Shown here one piece after another: positions 11,365 to 24,498 of a stretch of DNA of 64,000 nt. The position numbers and the translations under genes were made by a program. Each line of letters begins with the position of its first letter. Position 1 is the stretch's first letter. The notes under the pieces were generated by a model. That model was not told the DNA's origin. It worked only from the letters and a program-made list of their open reading frames with translations, and ran no database searches. Location of the stretch: positions 124,001 through 188,000 of the forward strand of contig CAMXCT020002724.1 of the NCBI GenBank assembly GCA_947184155.2. Direction: 5' to 3'. Source of the DNA: Cladocopium goreaui. Its lineage: Eukaryota > Sar > Dinophyceae > Suessiales > Symbiodiniaceae.

Positions 11365-12060
11365 GAAGAATCGCTGGAAAAACGGTTGATTTTCCATGGA
11401 AAAATGGGAGGATACATTGGGAAACACCAGGGGAAAATCATGAACAGTGCACTTTCTGACGGAAAACATGGGAAAGTCAGTGGAAATAAATTACTATTTT
11501 CACTTTTTGAGGGGCAATGGACAATTCATTTGTAATGGATATTTCATGATACTTCAGCAAGTATTTTCCAGCCCAGGTTGGATCGCTGGACGGTATGTGT
11601 TGGTGGATAACTCTGGGATCCAAGGGGGTGCAAAACAAGCGGAGACAGTACTTGCAAAGTTGGATACTCAAGACTGAAAAACACTAAAAGGTGTTGGTGG
11701 GGGCGGTCTTGGACGATCTTTACTTCATGAATCGACTCTCTTGATTATCCTGCGCATCACAGACAGGGTGATGCAGGTTAGCACTGCAACACTTCTGAAT
11801 TTGAGAGGTGCTTTGCTTGGTTGCTTCTGAATCATGAGGCCCTCTTTTGACCAACGCGACACACTTGCGACTGGACATCGGACATATACTGTCTATATAT
11901 ATATATACATACATACATACATACGTATATATATATATAAACACAATGTGGACAGATCTCGAAAGGTAGCGGTGAGCTACCTGAGTTCCCCCTTGCGTAG
12001 CAAGTATTAGGGGGCGAGCGGTGCAAGTGCAAGAGTTTGGGCCGGTTATGTCTCGGTCCG
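11365..12060. other. no gene seen; TA/CATA microsatellite
   Basis: An alternating TATA/CATACATA tract lies at 11895-11941. The rest has no supported exon. Confidence 0.5.
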
Positions 12061-12091
12061 CCTTTCAAGGGGGGGGGGGGCCCCCGTACGA

Positions 12092-12126
12092 GGGAAAAAC
12101 ATGTACTATGTGGCGCGGCGCGTTTT
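12092..12126. repeat. dispersed GC-rich repeat, left inverted copy
   Basis: GGGAAAAACATGTACTATGT followed by GGCGCGGCGCGTTTT is present in near-identical inverted form at 25254-25290. Both copies adjoin homopolymer G or C runs (G12C5 at 12069-12085; C13 at 25295-25310). Together they bracket the 13 kb satellite block. Confidence 0.8.
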
Positions 12127-12300
12127 CCTTGTAAAAATTCTAAATTTGGGTCACGTGAATTTAGAATTCAATCCTAAAATTCTAAATCTTTCCAAGCTCC
12201 AAATTTAGAATTTTTACAAATTCAAAGCTGGATTTGGGGAAGTTGAACTAATTCTAATTTAGAATTTTTAAAATTTTTAGAATTTTTAAAAGGAGGGCCA
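12127..12300. repeat. outlying copy of the TCTAAA satellite
   Basis: One unit with the marker GGATTTGGGGAAGTTGAACT (about 12230) and TTAGAATTTTTA blocks, the same family as the main array at 13786-16975. It is separated from that array by the microsatellites at 12345-13452. Confidence 0.9.
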
Positions 12301-12344
12301 TTTATTTAGGGATTTTTTTTTTTTAGTTTAGGGATTTTTTTTTG

Positions 12345-12708
12345 GATTTCTTCCTGCTTACTCTATTGCCTCCTGCAGTGCTTCTCTGCTTCTTTGCTTC
12401 TATTCCTTTTTTTGCTTTTCTTGCTTTTCTTTGCTTTTTTGCTTTTTTGCTTCCCTTGCTTTTCTTTGCTTTTTTGCTTTTTTGCTTTTCTCGCTTTTCT
12501 GCTTTTCTTTGCTTTTTTGCTTTTCTTGCTTTTCTTTGCTTTTTTGCGTTTTTGCTTTCCTTGCTTTTCTTTGCTTTTTTGTTTTTCTCGCTTTTCTGCT
12601 TTTTTGCTTTTCTCGCTTTTCTGCTTTTCTTTGCTTTTTTGCTTTTCATGCTTTTCTTTGCTTTTTTGCTTTTTTGCTTTTCTTTGCTTTTTTGCTTTTC
12701 CATGAGGT
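12345..12708. repeat. TTTTGCTTTTC tandem repeat
   Basis: A pyrimidine-rich array of 6-11 bp units based on TTTGCTTTTCT. Minus-strand reading gives Lys/Ala/Ser repeats and plus-strand reading gives Phe/Leu/Cys; neither is a supported gene. Confidence 0.95.
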
Positions 12709-12732
12709 GTGGAACAACACCAACAACAACAA

Positions 12733-12763
<31 letters not shown>

Positions 12764-13057
12764 AACAACAACAACAACAATAACAACACTATCAACACAA
12801 ACACAACCGCCAGCAACAACACCACCACCACCAACAACAACAGCAGCAACAACAACAACACCACCACCACCAACAACAACAACAGCAACAACAACAACAC
12901 TAACACAACACTAACAACACTAACAACACTAACAACACTAACAACACTAACAACACTAACAACACTAACAACACTAACAACACTAACAACACTAACAACA
13001 CTAACAACACTAACACTAGCAACACTAACAACAGCAACAGCAACAGCAACAACCACA

Positions 13058-13089
<32 letters not shown>

Positions 13090-13452
13090 CCAACACCAAC
13101 AACAACAACAACAACAACAACACCACCAACAACAACAACAACGACAACACCAACAACAACACCACACCACCACCACCACCACCAACAACAACAACACCAC
13201 CACCACCAACAACAACAACAACAACAACACTAACACAACACTAACACAACACTAACACAACACTAACACAACACTAACACAACACTAACACAACACTAAC
13301 ACAACACTAACAACACTAACATTAACACTAACAACAGCAACAGCAACAGCAACAACACGACCACCACCACCACCACCACCAACAACAACACCACCAACAA
13401 CAACAACACCAACACCAACACCAACAACAGTAACAGTAACAACAAACAACTG
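12709..13452. repeat. CAA/ACC microsatellite with CTAACAACA sub-array
   Basis: Trinucleotide CAA with ACC, GAC and AGC variants, containing a regular ACTAACAAC nonamer block (about 12905-13015) and an ACTAACACA block (13228-13310). All periods are multiples of three, so long poly-Asn/Thr/Gln and poly-Val/Leu/Cys frames arise by default. Confidence 0.95.
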
Positions 13453-13725
13453 TTGGAATGTCAGCCTTCAGCTCCAAAATCCTGCAAGTACTGTGAGGAA
13501 TGTAGCTGTAAAATGTTGCACATACGGTGGAAATGCAGATTCCAGCTCAAAAATGCTGCAAAGAGCATGGAAAATGGACAGAACATGCTGCAAACTGTTG
13601 CAAATACCGTGGAAAATACAATGGAAAATGAGAGGTTCGAACTCAAAACCGTTGCGCATACCGTGGAAACGGCAGTTTCCAGCTCCAAAATGCTGCAAAT
13701 AGCATGGAAAATGGTGAGAACCGGA
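13453..13725. repeat. degenerate CCAGCTCCAAAATGCTGCAA repeat
   Basis: About six loosely spaced copies of a 40-50 bp unit containing GCTCCAAAAT.CTGCAAAT and AGCATGGAAAATGG. Two related copies occur at 30095-30170. Confidence 0.75.
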
Positions 13726-13785
13726 AATCCAAAAAAAATTCCCCAAACTAAAAAAAAAATCCCCAAACAAATTTCCTACCCTTTT

Positions 13786-16700
13786 TAAAATTGAATTCTA
13801 AAAATTCTAAATTTTTCCCAGCTCCAAATTTAGAATTTTTAGAATTCAATTCTAAAAATTCTAAAAATTCTAAATTTTTCCAAGCTCCAAATTTAGAATT
13901 TTTAGAATTCAAAGCTGGATTTGGGGAAGTTGAACTAATTCTAACTTAGAATTTTTAGAATTTTTAAAATTTTTAGAATTTTGAGAATTCAATTCTAAAA
14001 ATTCTAAATTCTAAATTTTTCCCAGCTCCAAATTTAGAATTTTTAGAATGTTTAGAATTCAATTCTAAAAAATCTAAAAATTCTAAATTTTTCCAAGCTC
14101 CAAATTTAAAATTTTTAGAATTTTTAGAATTCAAAGCTGGATTTGGGGAAGTTGAACTAATTCTAATTTAGAATTTTTAGAATTTTTAGAATTCAATTCT
14201 AAAAATTCTAAAAATTCTAAATTTTTCCCAGCTCCAAATTTAGAATTTTTAGAATTTTTAGAATTCAATTCTAAAAATTCTAAAAATTCTAAATTTTTCC
14301 AAGCTCCAAATTTAGAATTTTTAGAATTCAATTCTAAAAATTCTAAAAATTCTAAATTTTTCCAAGCTCCAAATTTAGAATTTTTAGAATTCAAAGCTGG
14401 ATTTGGGGAAGTTGAACTAATTCTAATTTAGATTTTTTAGAATTTTTAGAATTCAATTCTAAAAATTCTAAAAATTCTAAATTTTTCCCAGCTCCAAATT
14501 TAGAATTTTTAGAATTTTTAGAATTCAATTCTAAAAATTCTAAAAATTCTAGATTTTTCCAAGCTCCAAATTTAGAATTTTTAGAATTTTTAGAATTCAA
14601 AGCTGGATTTGGGGAAGTTGAACTAATTCTAATTTAGAATTTTTAGATTTTTTAATTTTTTTTAGTAAAAATTCTAAATTTTTCCCAGCTCCAAATTTAG
14701 AATTTTTAGAATTTTTAGAATTCAATTCTAAAAAATCTAAAAATTCTAAATTTTTCCAAGCTCCAAATTTAGAATTTTTAGAATTCAAAGCTGGATTTGG
14801 GGAAGTTGAACTAATTCTAATTTAGATTTTTTAGAATTTTTAGAATTCAATTCTCAAAAATTCTAAAAATTCTAAATTTTCCCCAGCTCCAAATTTAGAA
14901 TTTTTAGAATTCAATTCTAAAAATTCTAAAAATTCTAGATTTTTCCCAGCTCCAAATTTAGAATTTTTTGAATTTTTATAATTCAATTCTAAAAATTCTA
15001 AAAATTCTAAATTTTTCCCAGCTACAAATTGAAAATTTTTGGAATTTTTAGAATTCAATTCTAAAAAATCTAAAAATTCTAAATTTTTCCAAGCTCCAAA
15101 TTTAGAATTTTTAGAATTTTTAGAATTCAATTCTAAAAATTTTAAAAATTCTAAAAATTCTAAATTAGAATTAGTTCAACTTCCCCAAATCCAGCTTTGA
15201 ATTCTAAAAATTCTAAAAATTCTAAATTTGGAGCTTGGAAAAATTTAGAATTTTTAGAATTTTTAGAATTGAATTCTAAAAATTCTAAATTTGGAGCTTG
15301 GAAAAATTTAGAATTTTTAGAAATTTTAGAATTGAATTCTAAAAATTCAAAAAATTCTAAATTTGGAGCTGGGAAAAATTTAGAATTTTTAGAATTCAAT
15401 TCTAAAAATTCTAAATTAGAATTAGTTCAACTTCCCCAAATCCAGCTTTGAATTCTAAAAATTCTAAAAATTCTAAATTTGGAGCTTGGAAAAATTTAGA
15501 ATTTTTAGAATTGAATTTTTAAAAATTCTAAAAATTCTAAATTTGGAGCTTGGAAAAATTGAGAATTTTTAGAATTGAATTTTAAAAATTCTAAAAATTC
15601 TAAATTTGGAGCTGGGAAAAATTATTCTAAAATTTCTAAATCCCAAATCCAGCTTTGAATTCTAAAAATTCTAAATTTGGAGCTTGGAAAAATTTAGAAT
15701 TTTTAGAATTGACTTCTAAAAATTCTAAATTTGGAGCTGGGAAAAATTTAGAATTTTTAGAATTTTTAGAAATCAATTCTAAAAATTCTAAAAATTCTAA
15801 ATTAGGATTAGTTCAACTTCCCCAAATCCAGCTTTGAATTCTAAAAATTCTAAATTTGGAGCTTGGAAAAATTTAGAATTTGTAGAATTGAATTCTAAAA
15901 ATTCTAAAAATTCTAAATTTGGAGCTGGGGAAATTTTAGAATTTTTAGAATTGAATTCTAAAAATTCTAAAAAATCTAAATTAGAATTAGTTCAACTTCC
16001 CCAAATCCAGCTTTGAATTCTAAAAATTCTAAAAATTCTAAATTTGGAGCTTGGAAAAATTTAGAATTTTTAGATTTTTGAGAATTGAATTCTAAAAATT
16101 CTAAATTTGGAGCTTGGAAAAATTTAGAATTTTTAGAAATTTTAGAATTGAATTCTAAAAATTCTAAAAATTCTAAATTTGGAGCTTGGAAAAATTTAGA
16201 ATTAGTTCAACTTCCCCAAATCCAGCTTTGAATTCTAAAAAATCTAAAAATTCTAAATTTGGAGCTTGGAAAAATTTAGAATTTTTAGAATTGAATTTTT
16301 AAAAATTCTAAAAATTCTAAATTTGGAGCTTGGAAAAATTTTAGAAATTTTAGACTTTTGAGCATAGAATTTTAAAAATGTAAAAACAAACTAAATTTGG
16401 AGCTGGAAAAAAAAATTAGAATTTTTAGATTTTTTTGAATTGAATGCTAAAAATTCTAAAAATTCTAAATTAGAATTAGTTCAACTTCCCCAAATCCAGC
16501 TTTGAATTCTTAAAAATCTCAAAAATTCTAAATTAGAATTAGTTCAACTTCCCCAAATCCAGCTTTGAATTCTAAAAATGCTAAAAATTCTAAATGTGGA
16601 GCTTGGGAAAATTTAGAAATTGAATGCTAAACATTCTAACTTTTGAGCTAGGAAAAAAAAGAATTTTTAGAATTTTAGAACTGAATTCTAAAAAAAACAA

Positions 16701-16975
16701 AAAAATCTAAATTTTGATCTTGGAAAACTTTAGAATTTTTAGAATTTCAGACTTGAATTCAGAAAATTGTAAAAAAAACAAAAAAATCTAAAAATTCTAA
16801 CTAAGAATTAGTTCAACTTCCCCAAATCCAGCTTTGAATTCTAAAAATTCTAAATTTGGAGCTTGGAAAAACTCGAAATTTTAGAATTGAGTTCAAAAAA
16901 ATCTAAATTTTGAGCTTGGAAAAAAATAGAATTTTTGGAAGTCTAGAATTGAATCCAAAAAATTAGAGGTTTTTG
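13786..16975. repeat. 3.2 kb inverted-repeat satellite, TCTAAA core
   Basis: The array is made of AATTCTAAAAATTCTAAATT blocks, a spacer CCAAGCTCCAAATTTAGAA and a marker GGATTTGGGGAAGTTGAACT. Left of about 15145 the marker reads in this direction (near 13916, 14138, 14398, 14604, 14791). To the right it reads as the reverse complement (15170, 15425, 15805, 15985, 16205, 16480, 16540, 16805). The block is therefore one large imperfect palindrome. Marker spacing is mostly 180-260 bp. The right arm decays toward 16975. Confidence 0.95.
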
Positions 16976-17099
16976 AATGGAAGTCTCAAAGCTCGGACCC
17001 TTTACCAAGCTTCCATTCAAAAAACTTATGTTTTCCTGGATTTTCAAGCTGTTCAGTTTTTTTGGGATTTGTACAGTTTTCTTACGCATTACTATTCCT

Positions 17100-20000
17100 A
17101 TTATTCCTAACTCTTCAATATATAGTTACAAGAATTGACTAAGACAAGTGGATAGAGCAGTAGGCCGAAGGCCTTCCTAAAAGACGCAAACCTACCATGA
17201 TTGCAACGACAGATAGACACGAGCCATACCACTTTCAGACCCTCCGAACAGAACAATGAGCAGAAGAGAGGGCGAAGGCCTGCCTAAAGACATCAGACAT
17301 CAACCTGCCACCCGCGCAACAACAAATAGATACTAGCCCTGCCATCTGCAGGCTCTGAGACAAATTCCAAGAAAAGGACAGAAGTGCAGGGGTAATCTAG
17401 ATAAATTGACAGACAGTCAGTGATTCAGTGAGTTAGTATGTAACACAACTAGCTGATCAAAAAAACACTTTTTCCGCAAACAGCCATTCTTCGCGAAGAA
17501 AAATGTTACTTTCGCGAACTCCATGTTTATCCTTCGCGGGGCCCACGTTGGGCAACAACGCCTCTTATGAAGATTCGTTCACCACCTGCCAAATTACGCC
17601 AGAGAATCACGAATCACTTCTTGATAGTTTTTTAAACATGCAGCTAGCATCACGAAATCCCTTCTCAGGGCAGATTGTTGCTGACTAGTTTTTTTTGGGC
17701 AAGGTTTACTGACCCACCCCCTTCAACATGTACCTTGACTTTCGCCCGCTCCTTCGCAGAACTTTCGCGGAACTATCGCGAAAATATCCCTATCCGGCCA
17801 TCAGCAGGGGGCGCATTGAAGGAAAAGCGAGCACCAGGGGCCTTGGTGATTGGCTCTCGCAAAGCCTAACTTTTGGAAACTGCTGTTGCATTTGGAGCTT
17901 GTTTCTCGAGACTTCAAAAAGCATCATTAGGCAGTGACAGCGGCAGGATACGGCAGGTGCAAGGATGTGCTTCAGGACCATGGTGTTTGGCTGTCACATG
18001 CTGTCACGAAGCCTCACCTTTGGAAGTTCGGCTGCTACCTATGAAGGGCAAGGCGATTGTCCAAAAGCACAACCACACAGGGAAATGAACCAGAACCAAA
18101 CCGAAATTCTCTGGTGCCCTTCTCCTGCCGGACCCCGGGCGGCAGCGGGTGGCAGCCCTTTACAAAATGATTATAATTAATATCCAACTTTCGCGAAACT
18201 TTCGCGGAAAAAAGTTACTTTCGCGAACTCGAAAAAAAAACCTTCGCGAGGGTTTCCAACATAACATGCACGGCTTTCGCAATTAAACCGCAATCACAAT
18301 ATAAATAATATACATATAAAATTTAAGTATGTTTAAATACATATAATTATCTATATTGCATTTATCTACTTACGTCGTCAAGTGTGCTCTTTCATGCCCC
18401 AATGATCCAACCCTTCCACCCTCAACCAAAAAAAAGAAAGGGGAGAAGAAGAGTACATGACATACGGTGAACATGAAGCACTAGTAAGAGGCAAGCCTTC
18501 AAAATTGAAACTGGGAAGCGTCTTCTCATTCGAAATGATAAGCCCCACCACGTTCATCCCACGAGGAAAAGACGAGAAATGGGAAGTGTACTAGGCCGAA
18601 GGCCCCCCTAAAAGACATACACCTACCACCCTTGCAACGACAGATTGGTACTAGCCCTACCACATTCAGAGCCTTCAGAAAAATCACAATGAGGAGTGAA
18701 AAGAGGAAGGCAAGGTGAAGAAGAGCAGTGGACACGTTACCAGGCCGAAGGTTCTTCTTAAAGACATGCGCCGACCACCCTTGCGACGAGAAATAGATAC
18801 TAGCGCTGCCACGTGCCTTCGGATAGGTGTCTTGACAAGAAGACAAGTGGCTAGAGCAGTAGGCCGAAGGCCTTCCTAAAAGACGCAAACCTACCATGAT
18901 TGCAACGACAGATTATACACGAGCCATACCACTTTCAGACCCTCCAGAACAGAACAATGAGCAGAAGAGAGCGGCGAAGGCCTGCCTAAAGACATCAACC
19001 TGCCACCCGCGCAACAACAAATAGATACTAGCCCTGCCATCTGCAGGCTCTGAGACAAATTCCAAGAAAAGGACAGAAGTGCAGGGGTAATCTAGATAAA
19101 TTGACAGACAGTCAGTGATTCAGTGGTTAGTAAGTAAAAAAAGACGAGGTTTAGAGCTAGGGAGTTGGTTGGAAGAGATACATAAGCAGAAAGATACATA
19201 GATGTGTAGCCACGGTACATGTGTATGTAAGTGTATGTGTTTACATATGTTTACACACATATATATATATTTATTTACTATACATATCTAATATAAAAAC
19301 ATTTTTTTTTTATTATACATATATCTACATTGCATTTATCTACTTACGTCGTCAAGTGTGCTCTTTCATGCCCCAATGATCCAACCCTTCCACCCTCAAC
19401 CAAGTAAAAGGAAGGGGAGAAGAGTACATGACATACGGTGAACATGAAGCACTAGTAAGAGGCAAGCCTTCAAAATTGAAACTGGGAAGCGTCTTCTCGT
19501 TCGAACTGCAAAGCCCCACCACGTTCATCCCACGAGGAAAAGACGAGAAATGGGAAGTGTACGAGGCCGAAGGCTCCTCTAAAAGACATAAACCCACCAC
19601 CATTGCAACGACAGATAGGTACTAGCCCTACCACATTCAGAGCCTTCAGAAAAATCACAATGAGGAGTGAAAAGAGGAAGGCAAGGTGAAGAAGAGCAGT
19701 GGACACGTTACCAGGCCGAAGGTTCTTCTTAAAGACATGCGCCGACCACCCTTGCGACGATGAATAGATACTAGCGCTACCATGCGCCTTCAGATAAATA
19801 TCTTGATAAGAAGACAAGTGGATAGAGCAGTGGGCCGAAGGCCTTCCTAAAAGACATACAACTACCATCATTGCAACGACAGATAGACACGAGCCATACC
19901 ACATTCAGACCCTCCAGAACAGAACAATGAGCAGAAGAGAGGGCGAAGGCCTGCCTAAAGACATCAGACATCAACCTGCCACCCGCGCAACAACAAATAG

Positions 20001-23000
20001 ATACTAGCCCTGCCATCTGCAGGCTCTGAGACAAATTCCAAGAAAAGGACAGAAGTGCAGGGGTAATCTAGATAAATTGACAGACAGTCAGTGATTCAGT
20101 GAGTTAGTAAGTAAAAAAAACGAGGTTTATAGCTAGGGAGATCGTTTGATAGAGAGATAGATAGGTAGAAAGGAAGATAGGTACATAAGCAGAAAGATAC
20201 TTAGATGTGTGGCCGCACTACATGTGTATGTAAGCGTATGTGTTTACATTTGTTCACACACATATATATATAGTATACAAATATAATTTAAATATGTTTT
20301 ACACATATATCATATATCTACATTGCATTTATCTACTTATCTCGTCAAGTGTGCTCTTTCATGCCCCAATGATCCAACCCTTCCACCCTCAACCAAGTAA
20401 AAGGAATGGGCGAAGAAGAGTACATGACATACGGTGAACATGAAGCACTAGTAAGAGGCAAGCCTTCAAAATTGAAACTGGGAAGCGTCTTCTCATTCGA
20501 AATGCAAAGCCCCACCACGTTCATCCCACGAGGAAAAGACGAGAAATGGGAAGTGTACTAGGCCGAAGGCCCCCCTAAAAGACATAAACCCACCACCCTT
20601 GCAACGACAGATAGGCACTAGCCCTACCACAGTCAGAGCCTTGTGAAGAAGACAGTGTGAAGAAGAGACGTGGAAACAGTACCGGGCCGAAGGCCTTCCT
20701 AAAAGACATGCGCCTACCACCCTTGCAATGACAAACAGGTACTAGTCCTATCACATGTACAGCCTTCAGAGGAAGATAAAGTGAAAGAGAAGTGTACTAA
20801 GCCGAAGGCCCCCGTAAAAGACATAAACCTACCACCCTTGCAACGACAGATTGGTAGTAGCCCTACCACATTCAGAGCCTTCAGAAAAATCACAATGAGG
20901 AGTGAAAAGAGGAAGGCAAGGTGAAGAAGAGCAGTGGACACGTTACCAGGCCGAAGGTTCTTCTTAAAGACATGCGCCGACCACCCTTGCGACGAGAAAT
21001 AGATACTAGCGCTGCCACGTGCCTTCGGATAGGTGTCTTGACAAGAAGACAAGTGGCTAGAGCAGTAGGCCGAAGGCCTTCCTAAAAGACGCAAACCTAC
21101 CATGATTGCAACGACAGATTATACACGAGCCTCACGCCATACCACTTTCAGACCCTCCAGAACAGAACAATGAGCAGAAGAGAGCGGCGAAGGCCTGCCT
21201 AAAGACATCAACCTGCCACCCGCGCAACAACAAATAGATACTAGCCCTGCCATCTGCAGGCTCTGAGACAAATTCCAAGAAAAGGACAGAAGTGCAGGGG
21301 TAATCTAGATAAATTGACAGACAGTCAGTGATTCAGTGAGTTAGTAAGTTAAAAAAAACGAGGTTTATAGCTAGGGAGATCGTTTGATAGAGAGATAGAT
21401 AGGTAGAAAGGAAGATAGGTACATAAGCAGAAAGATACTTAGATGTGTGGCCGCACTACATGTGTATGTAAGCGTATGTGTTTACATTTGTTCACACACA
21501 CATATATATATAGTATACAAATATAATTTAAATATGTTTTACACATATATCATATATCTACATTGCATTTATCTACTTATCTCGTCAAGTGTGCTCTTTC
21601 ATGCCCCAATGATCCAACCCTTCCAACTTCAACCAAGTAAAAGGAATGGGCGAAGAAGAGTACATGACATACGGTGAACATGAAGCACTAGTAAGAGGCA
21701 AGCCTTCAAAATTGAAACTGGGAAGCGTCTTCTCATTCGAAATGCAAAGCCCCACCACGTTCATCCCACGAGGAAAAAACGAGAAATGGGAAGTGTACTA
21801 GGCCGAAGGCCCCCCTAAAAGACATAAACCCACCACCCTTGCAACGACAGATAGGCACTAGCCCTACCACAGTCAGAGCCTTGTGAAGAAGACAGTGTGA
21901 AGAAGAGACGTGGAAACAGTACCGGGCCGAAGGCCTTCCTAAAAGACATGTGCCTACCACCCTTGCAATGACAAACAGGTACTAGTCCTATCACATGTAC
22001 CGCCTTCAGAGGAAGATAAAGTGAAAGAGAAGTGTACTAGGCCAAAGGCCCCCTTAAAAGACATGAACCTACCACCCTTGCAACGACAGATTGGTAGTAG
22101 CCCTACCACATTCAGAGCCTTCAGAAAAATCACAATGAGGAGTGAAAAGAGGAAGGCAAGGTGAAGAAGAGCAGTGGACACGTTACCAGGCCGAAGGTTC
22201 TTCTTAAAGACATGCGCCGACCACCCTTGCGACGAGAAATAGATACTAGCGCTGCCACGTGCCTTCGGATAGGTGTCTTGGAGTCTTGACAAGAAGACAA
22301 GTGGATAGAGCAGTAGGCCGAAGGCCTTCCTAAAAGACGCAAACCTACCATGATTGCAACGACAGATATACACGAGCCATACCACTTTCAGACCCTCCAG
22401 AACAGAACAATGAGCAGAAGAGAGCGGCGAAGGCCTGCCTAAAGACATCAACCTGCCACCCGCGCAACAACAAATAGATACTAGCCCTGCCATCTGCAGG
22501 CTCTGAGACAAATTCCAAGAAAAGGGCAGAAGTGCAGGGGTAATCTAGATAAATTGACAGACAGTCAGTGATTCAGTGAGTTAGTAAGTAAAAAAGACGA
22601 GGTTTAGAGCTAGGGAGTTGGTTGGAAGAGATACATAAGCAGAAAGATACATAGATGTGTAGCCACGGTACATGTGTATGTAAGTGTATGTGTTTACATA
22701 TGTTTACACACATATATATTTATTTACTTTACATATCTAATATAAAAATATATTTTTATACATATATCTATATTGCATTTATCTACTTACGTCGTTAAGT
22801 GTGCTCTTTCATGCCCCAATGATCCAACCCTTCCACCCTCAACCAAGTAAAAGGAAGGGGAGAAGAAGAGTACATGACATACGGTGAACATGAAGCACTA
22901 GTAAGAGGCAAGCCTTCAAAATTGAAACTGGGAAGCGTCTTCTCGTTCGAACTGCAAAGCCCCACCACGTTCATCCCACGAGGAAAAGACGAGAAATGAA

Positions 23001-24210
23001 GTGTACGAGGCCGAAGGCTCCTCTAAAAGACATAAACCCACCACCCTTGCAACGACAGATAGGTACTAGCCCTACCACATTCAGAGCCTTGTGAAGAAGA
23101 CAGTGTGAAGAAGAGACGTGGAAACGGTACCGGGCCGAAGGCCTTCCTCAAAGACATGCGCCTACCACCCTTGCAATGACAAACAGGTACTAGTCCTATC
23201 ACATGTACAGCCTTCTGAAGAAGATAAAGTGAAGAAGAGAAGTGTACTAGGCCAAAGGCCCCCTTAAAAGACATAAACCTACCACCCTTGCAACGACAGA
23301 TTGGTACTAGCCCTACCACATTCAGAGCCGTCAGAAAAACAACAATGAGGAGTGGAAAGAAGAAGACAAGGTGAAGAAGAGCAGTGGACACGTTACTAGG
23401 CCGAAGGCCTTCCTCAAAGACATAAACCTACCACCCTTACCACGACAGATAGATAGTAGTTCTGCCGCATTCAGGGCCTTCTGAAGAGGAAAATGTGAAG
23501 AAGAAAAGTGGAAACGGTACTAGGCCGAAGGTTCTTCTTAAAGATGTGCGCCTACCACCCTTGCGACGAGAAACAGATACTGGCGCTACCATTTGCCTTC
23601 AGACAAAATATCTTGATAAGAAGACAAGTGGATAGAGTACTAGGCCGAAGGCCTTCCTAACAGACATAAACTTACCATCATTGCAACGACAGGTAGATAC
23701 GAGCCATACCACATTCAGACCCTCCAGGACAGAAAAATGAGCAGCAGAGAGGCCGATTTCTCCCACGGTGGGCAGGTGGCAGGGCTAGTGTCTATTTGCT
23801 GTTGTAAGGGTGGCAGATTTACGTCTTGACAGAGCGCCTTCATCTTTCCACCTAGGGCAGTCACTCTTCTTTACCCATATGCAGTGCCGGTACTATAAGC
23901 AATTATCTCTTCATAATGTTTGTGCCTAGGCCCCATTCGTTGTTGTAAGGGTGCTTTTGTTACGTCTTTGTAATGCACTTTGCATTTTCTTCTCACTCCA
24001 TTTCCCCAATCTTCCCATGCTAGGATGCATTTTTCGTTGCAAAGGTTGCAGATGTACCTTTCTTAGCGGAGACCTTCAGCCTATTACACTTCCCATTTCT
24101 CGTTTGTCTATTTATTTAGATTACCCCTGCAGTGGGGGTAGTGGACCTGGGGCTTCCTATAATCACTTAATCCTACAACCTTCGCAACAGCAATTTGATA
24201 CTAGAATGGA
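17100..24210. repeat. higher-order satellite with GGCCGAAGGCC hairpin monomers
   Basis: Monomers of 100-160 bp contain AGGCCGAAGGCCTTCCTAAA, then GACATAAACCTACCACCCTT, GCAACGACAGATAG and ACTAGCCCTACCACATTCAG. They are grouped in larger blocks that share GTCAAGTGTGCTCTTTCATG at about 18376, 19352, 20344, 21584 and 22794, giving higher-order spacings near 980, 990, 1240 and 1210 bp. Each block also holds a TA-rich linker and TAGATAAATTGACAGACAGT. From about 23755 to 24130 degenerate units run in the opposite orientation, followed by one forward unit. Minus-strand frames read a repeated VGLVPICRCKGGRFMSF peptide but are broken often. Confidence 0.95.
17460..18260. repeat. TTTCGCGAA-rich island inside the satellite
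   Basis: Palindromic TTCGCGAA/TTTCGCGGAA motifs occur at both ends (17465-17545, 17740-17785 and 18185-18260), unlike the surrounding monomers. Short open frames here have no splice support or recognisable domain. Confidence 0.6.
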
Positions 24211-24498
24211 AGTAGGTAGATAGATAGATAGATAGATAGGTGGATGGATGGATAGATAGATAGATAGATGCGTAGATAGGTAGATAGGTAGATAGGTAGA
24301 TAGGTAGATAGAGAGGTGGACAGATAGATAGATGGATAGATAGATAGATAGATGCGTAGATAGGTAGATAGGTAGATAGAGAGGTGGACAGATAGATAGA
24401 TGGATAGATGGATAGATCGATAGATAGATAGGTAGGTAGGTAGGTAGAAAGACAGATAGATAGGTAGATCGACAGATACAGGTAGATAGGTATATAAA
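24211..24498. repeat. GATA microsatellite
   Basis: TAGATAGATAGG/TGGATGG units on the + strand. The complementary motif forms the larger CTAT array at 25716-26320, in inverted orientation. Confidence 0.95.

Noticed and set aside
12342-13255. Long open frames rich in Phe/Leu/Cys, Asn/Thr and Val/Leu
   Set aside because: They are translations of CT-rich and CAA microsatellites with no start context, domain or splice support.
13786-16975. CRISPR-like array
   Set aside because: No constant repeat with unique spacers; spacers are themselves repeat derivatives and the array inverts.
17100-24210. Tandem rRNA or small-RNA gene array
   Set aside because: No 5S, U-RNA or spliced-leader sequence recognised in the monomers; the hairpin alone is not enough.
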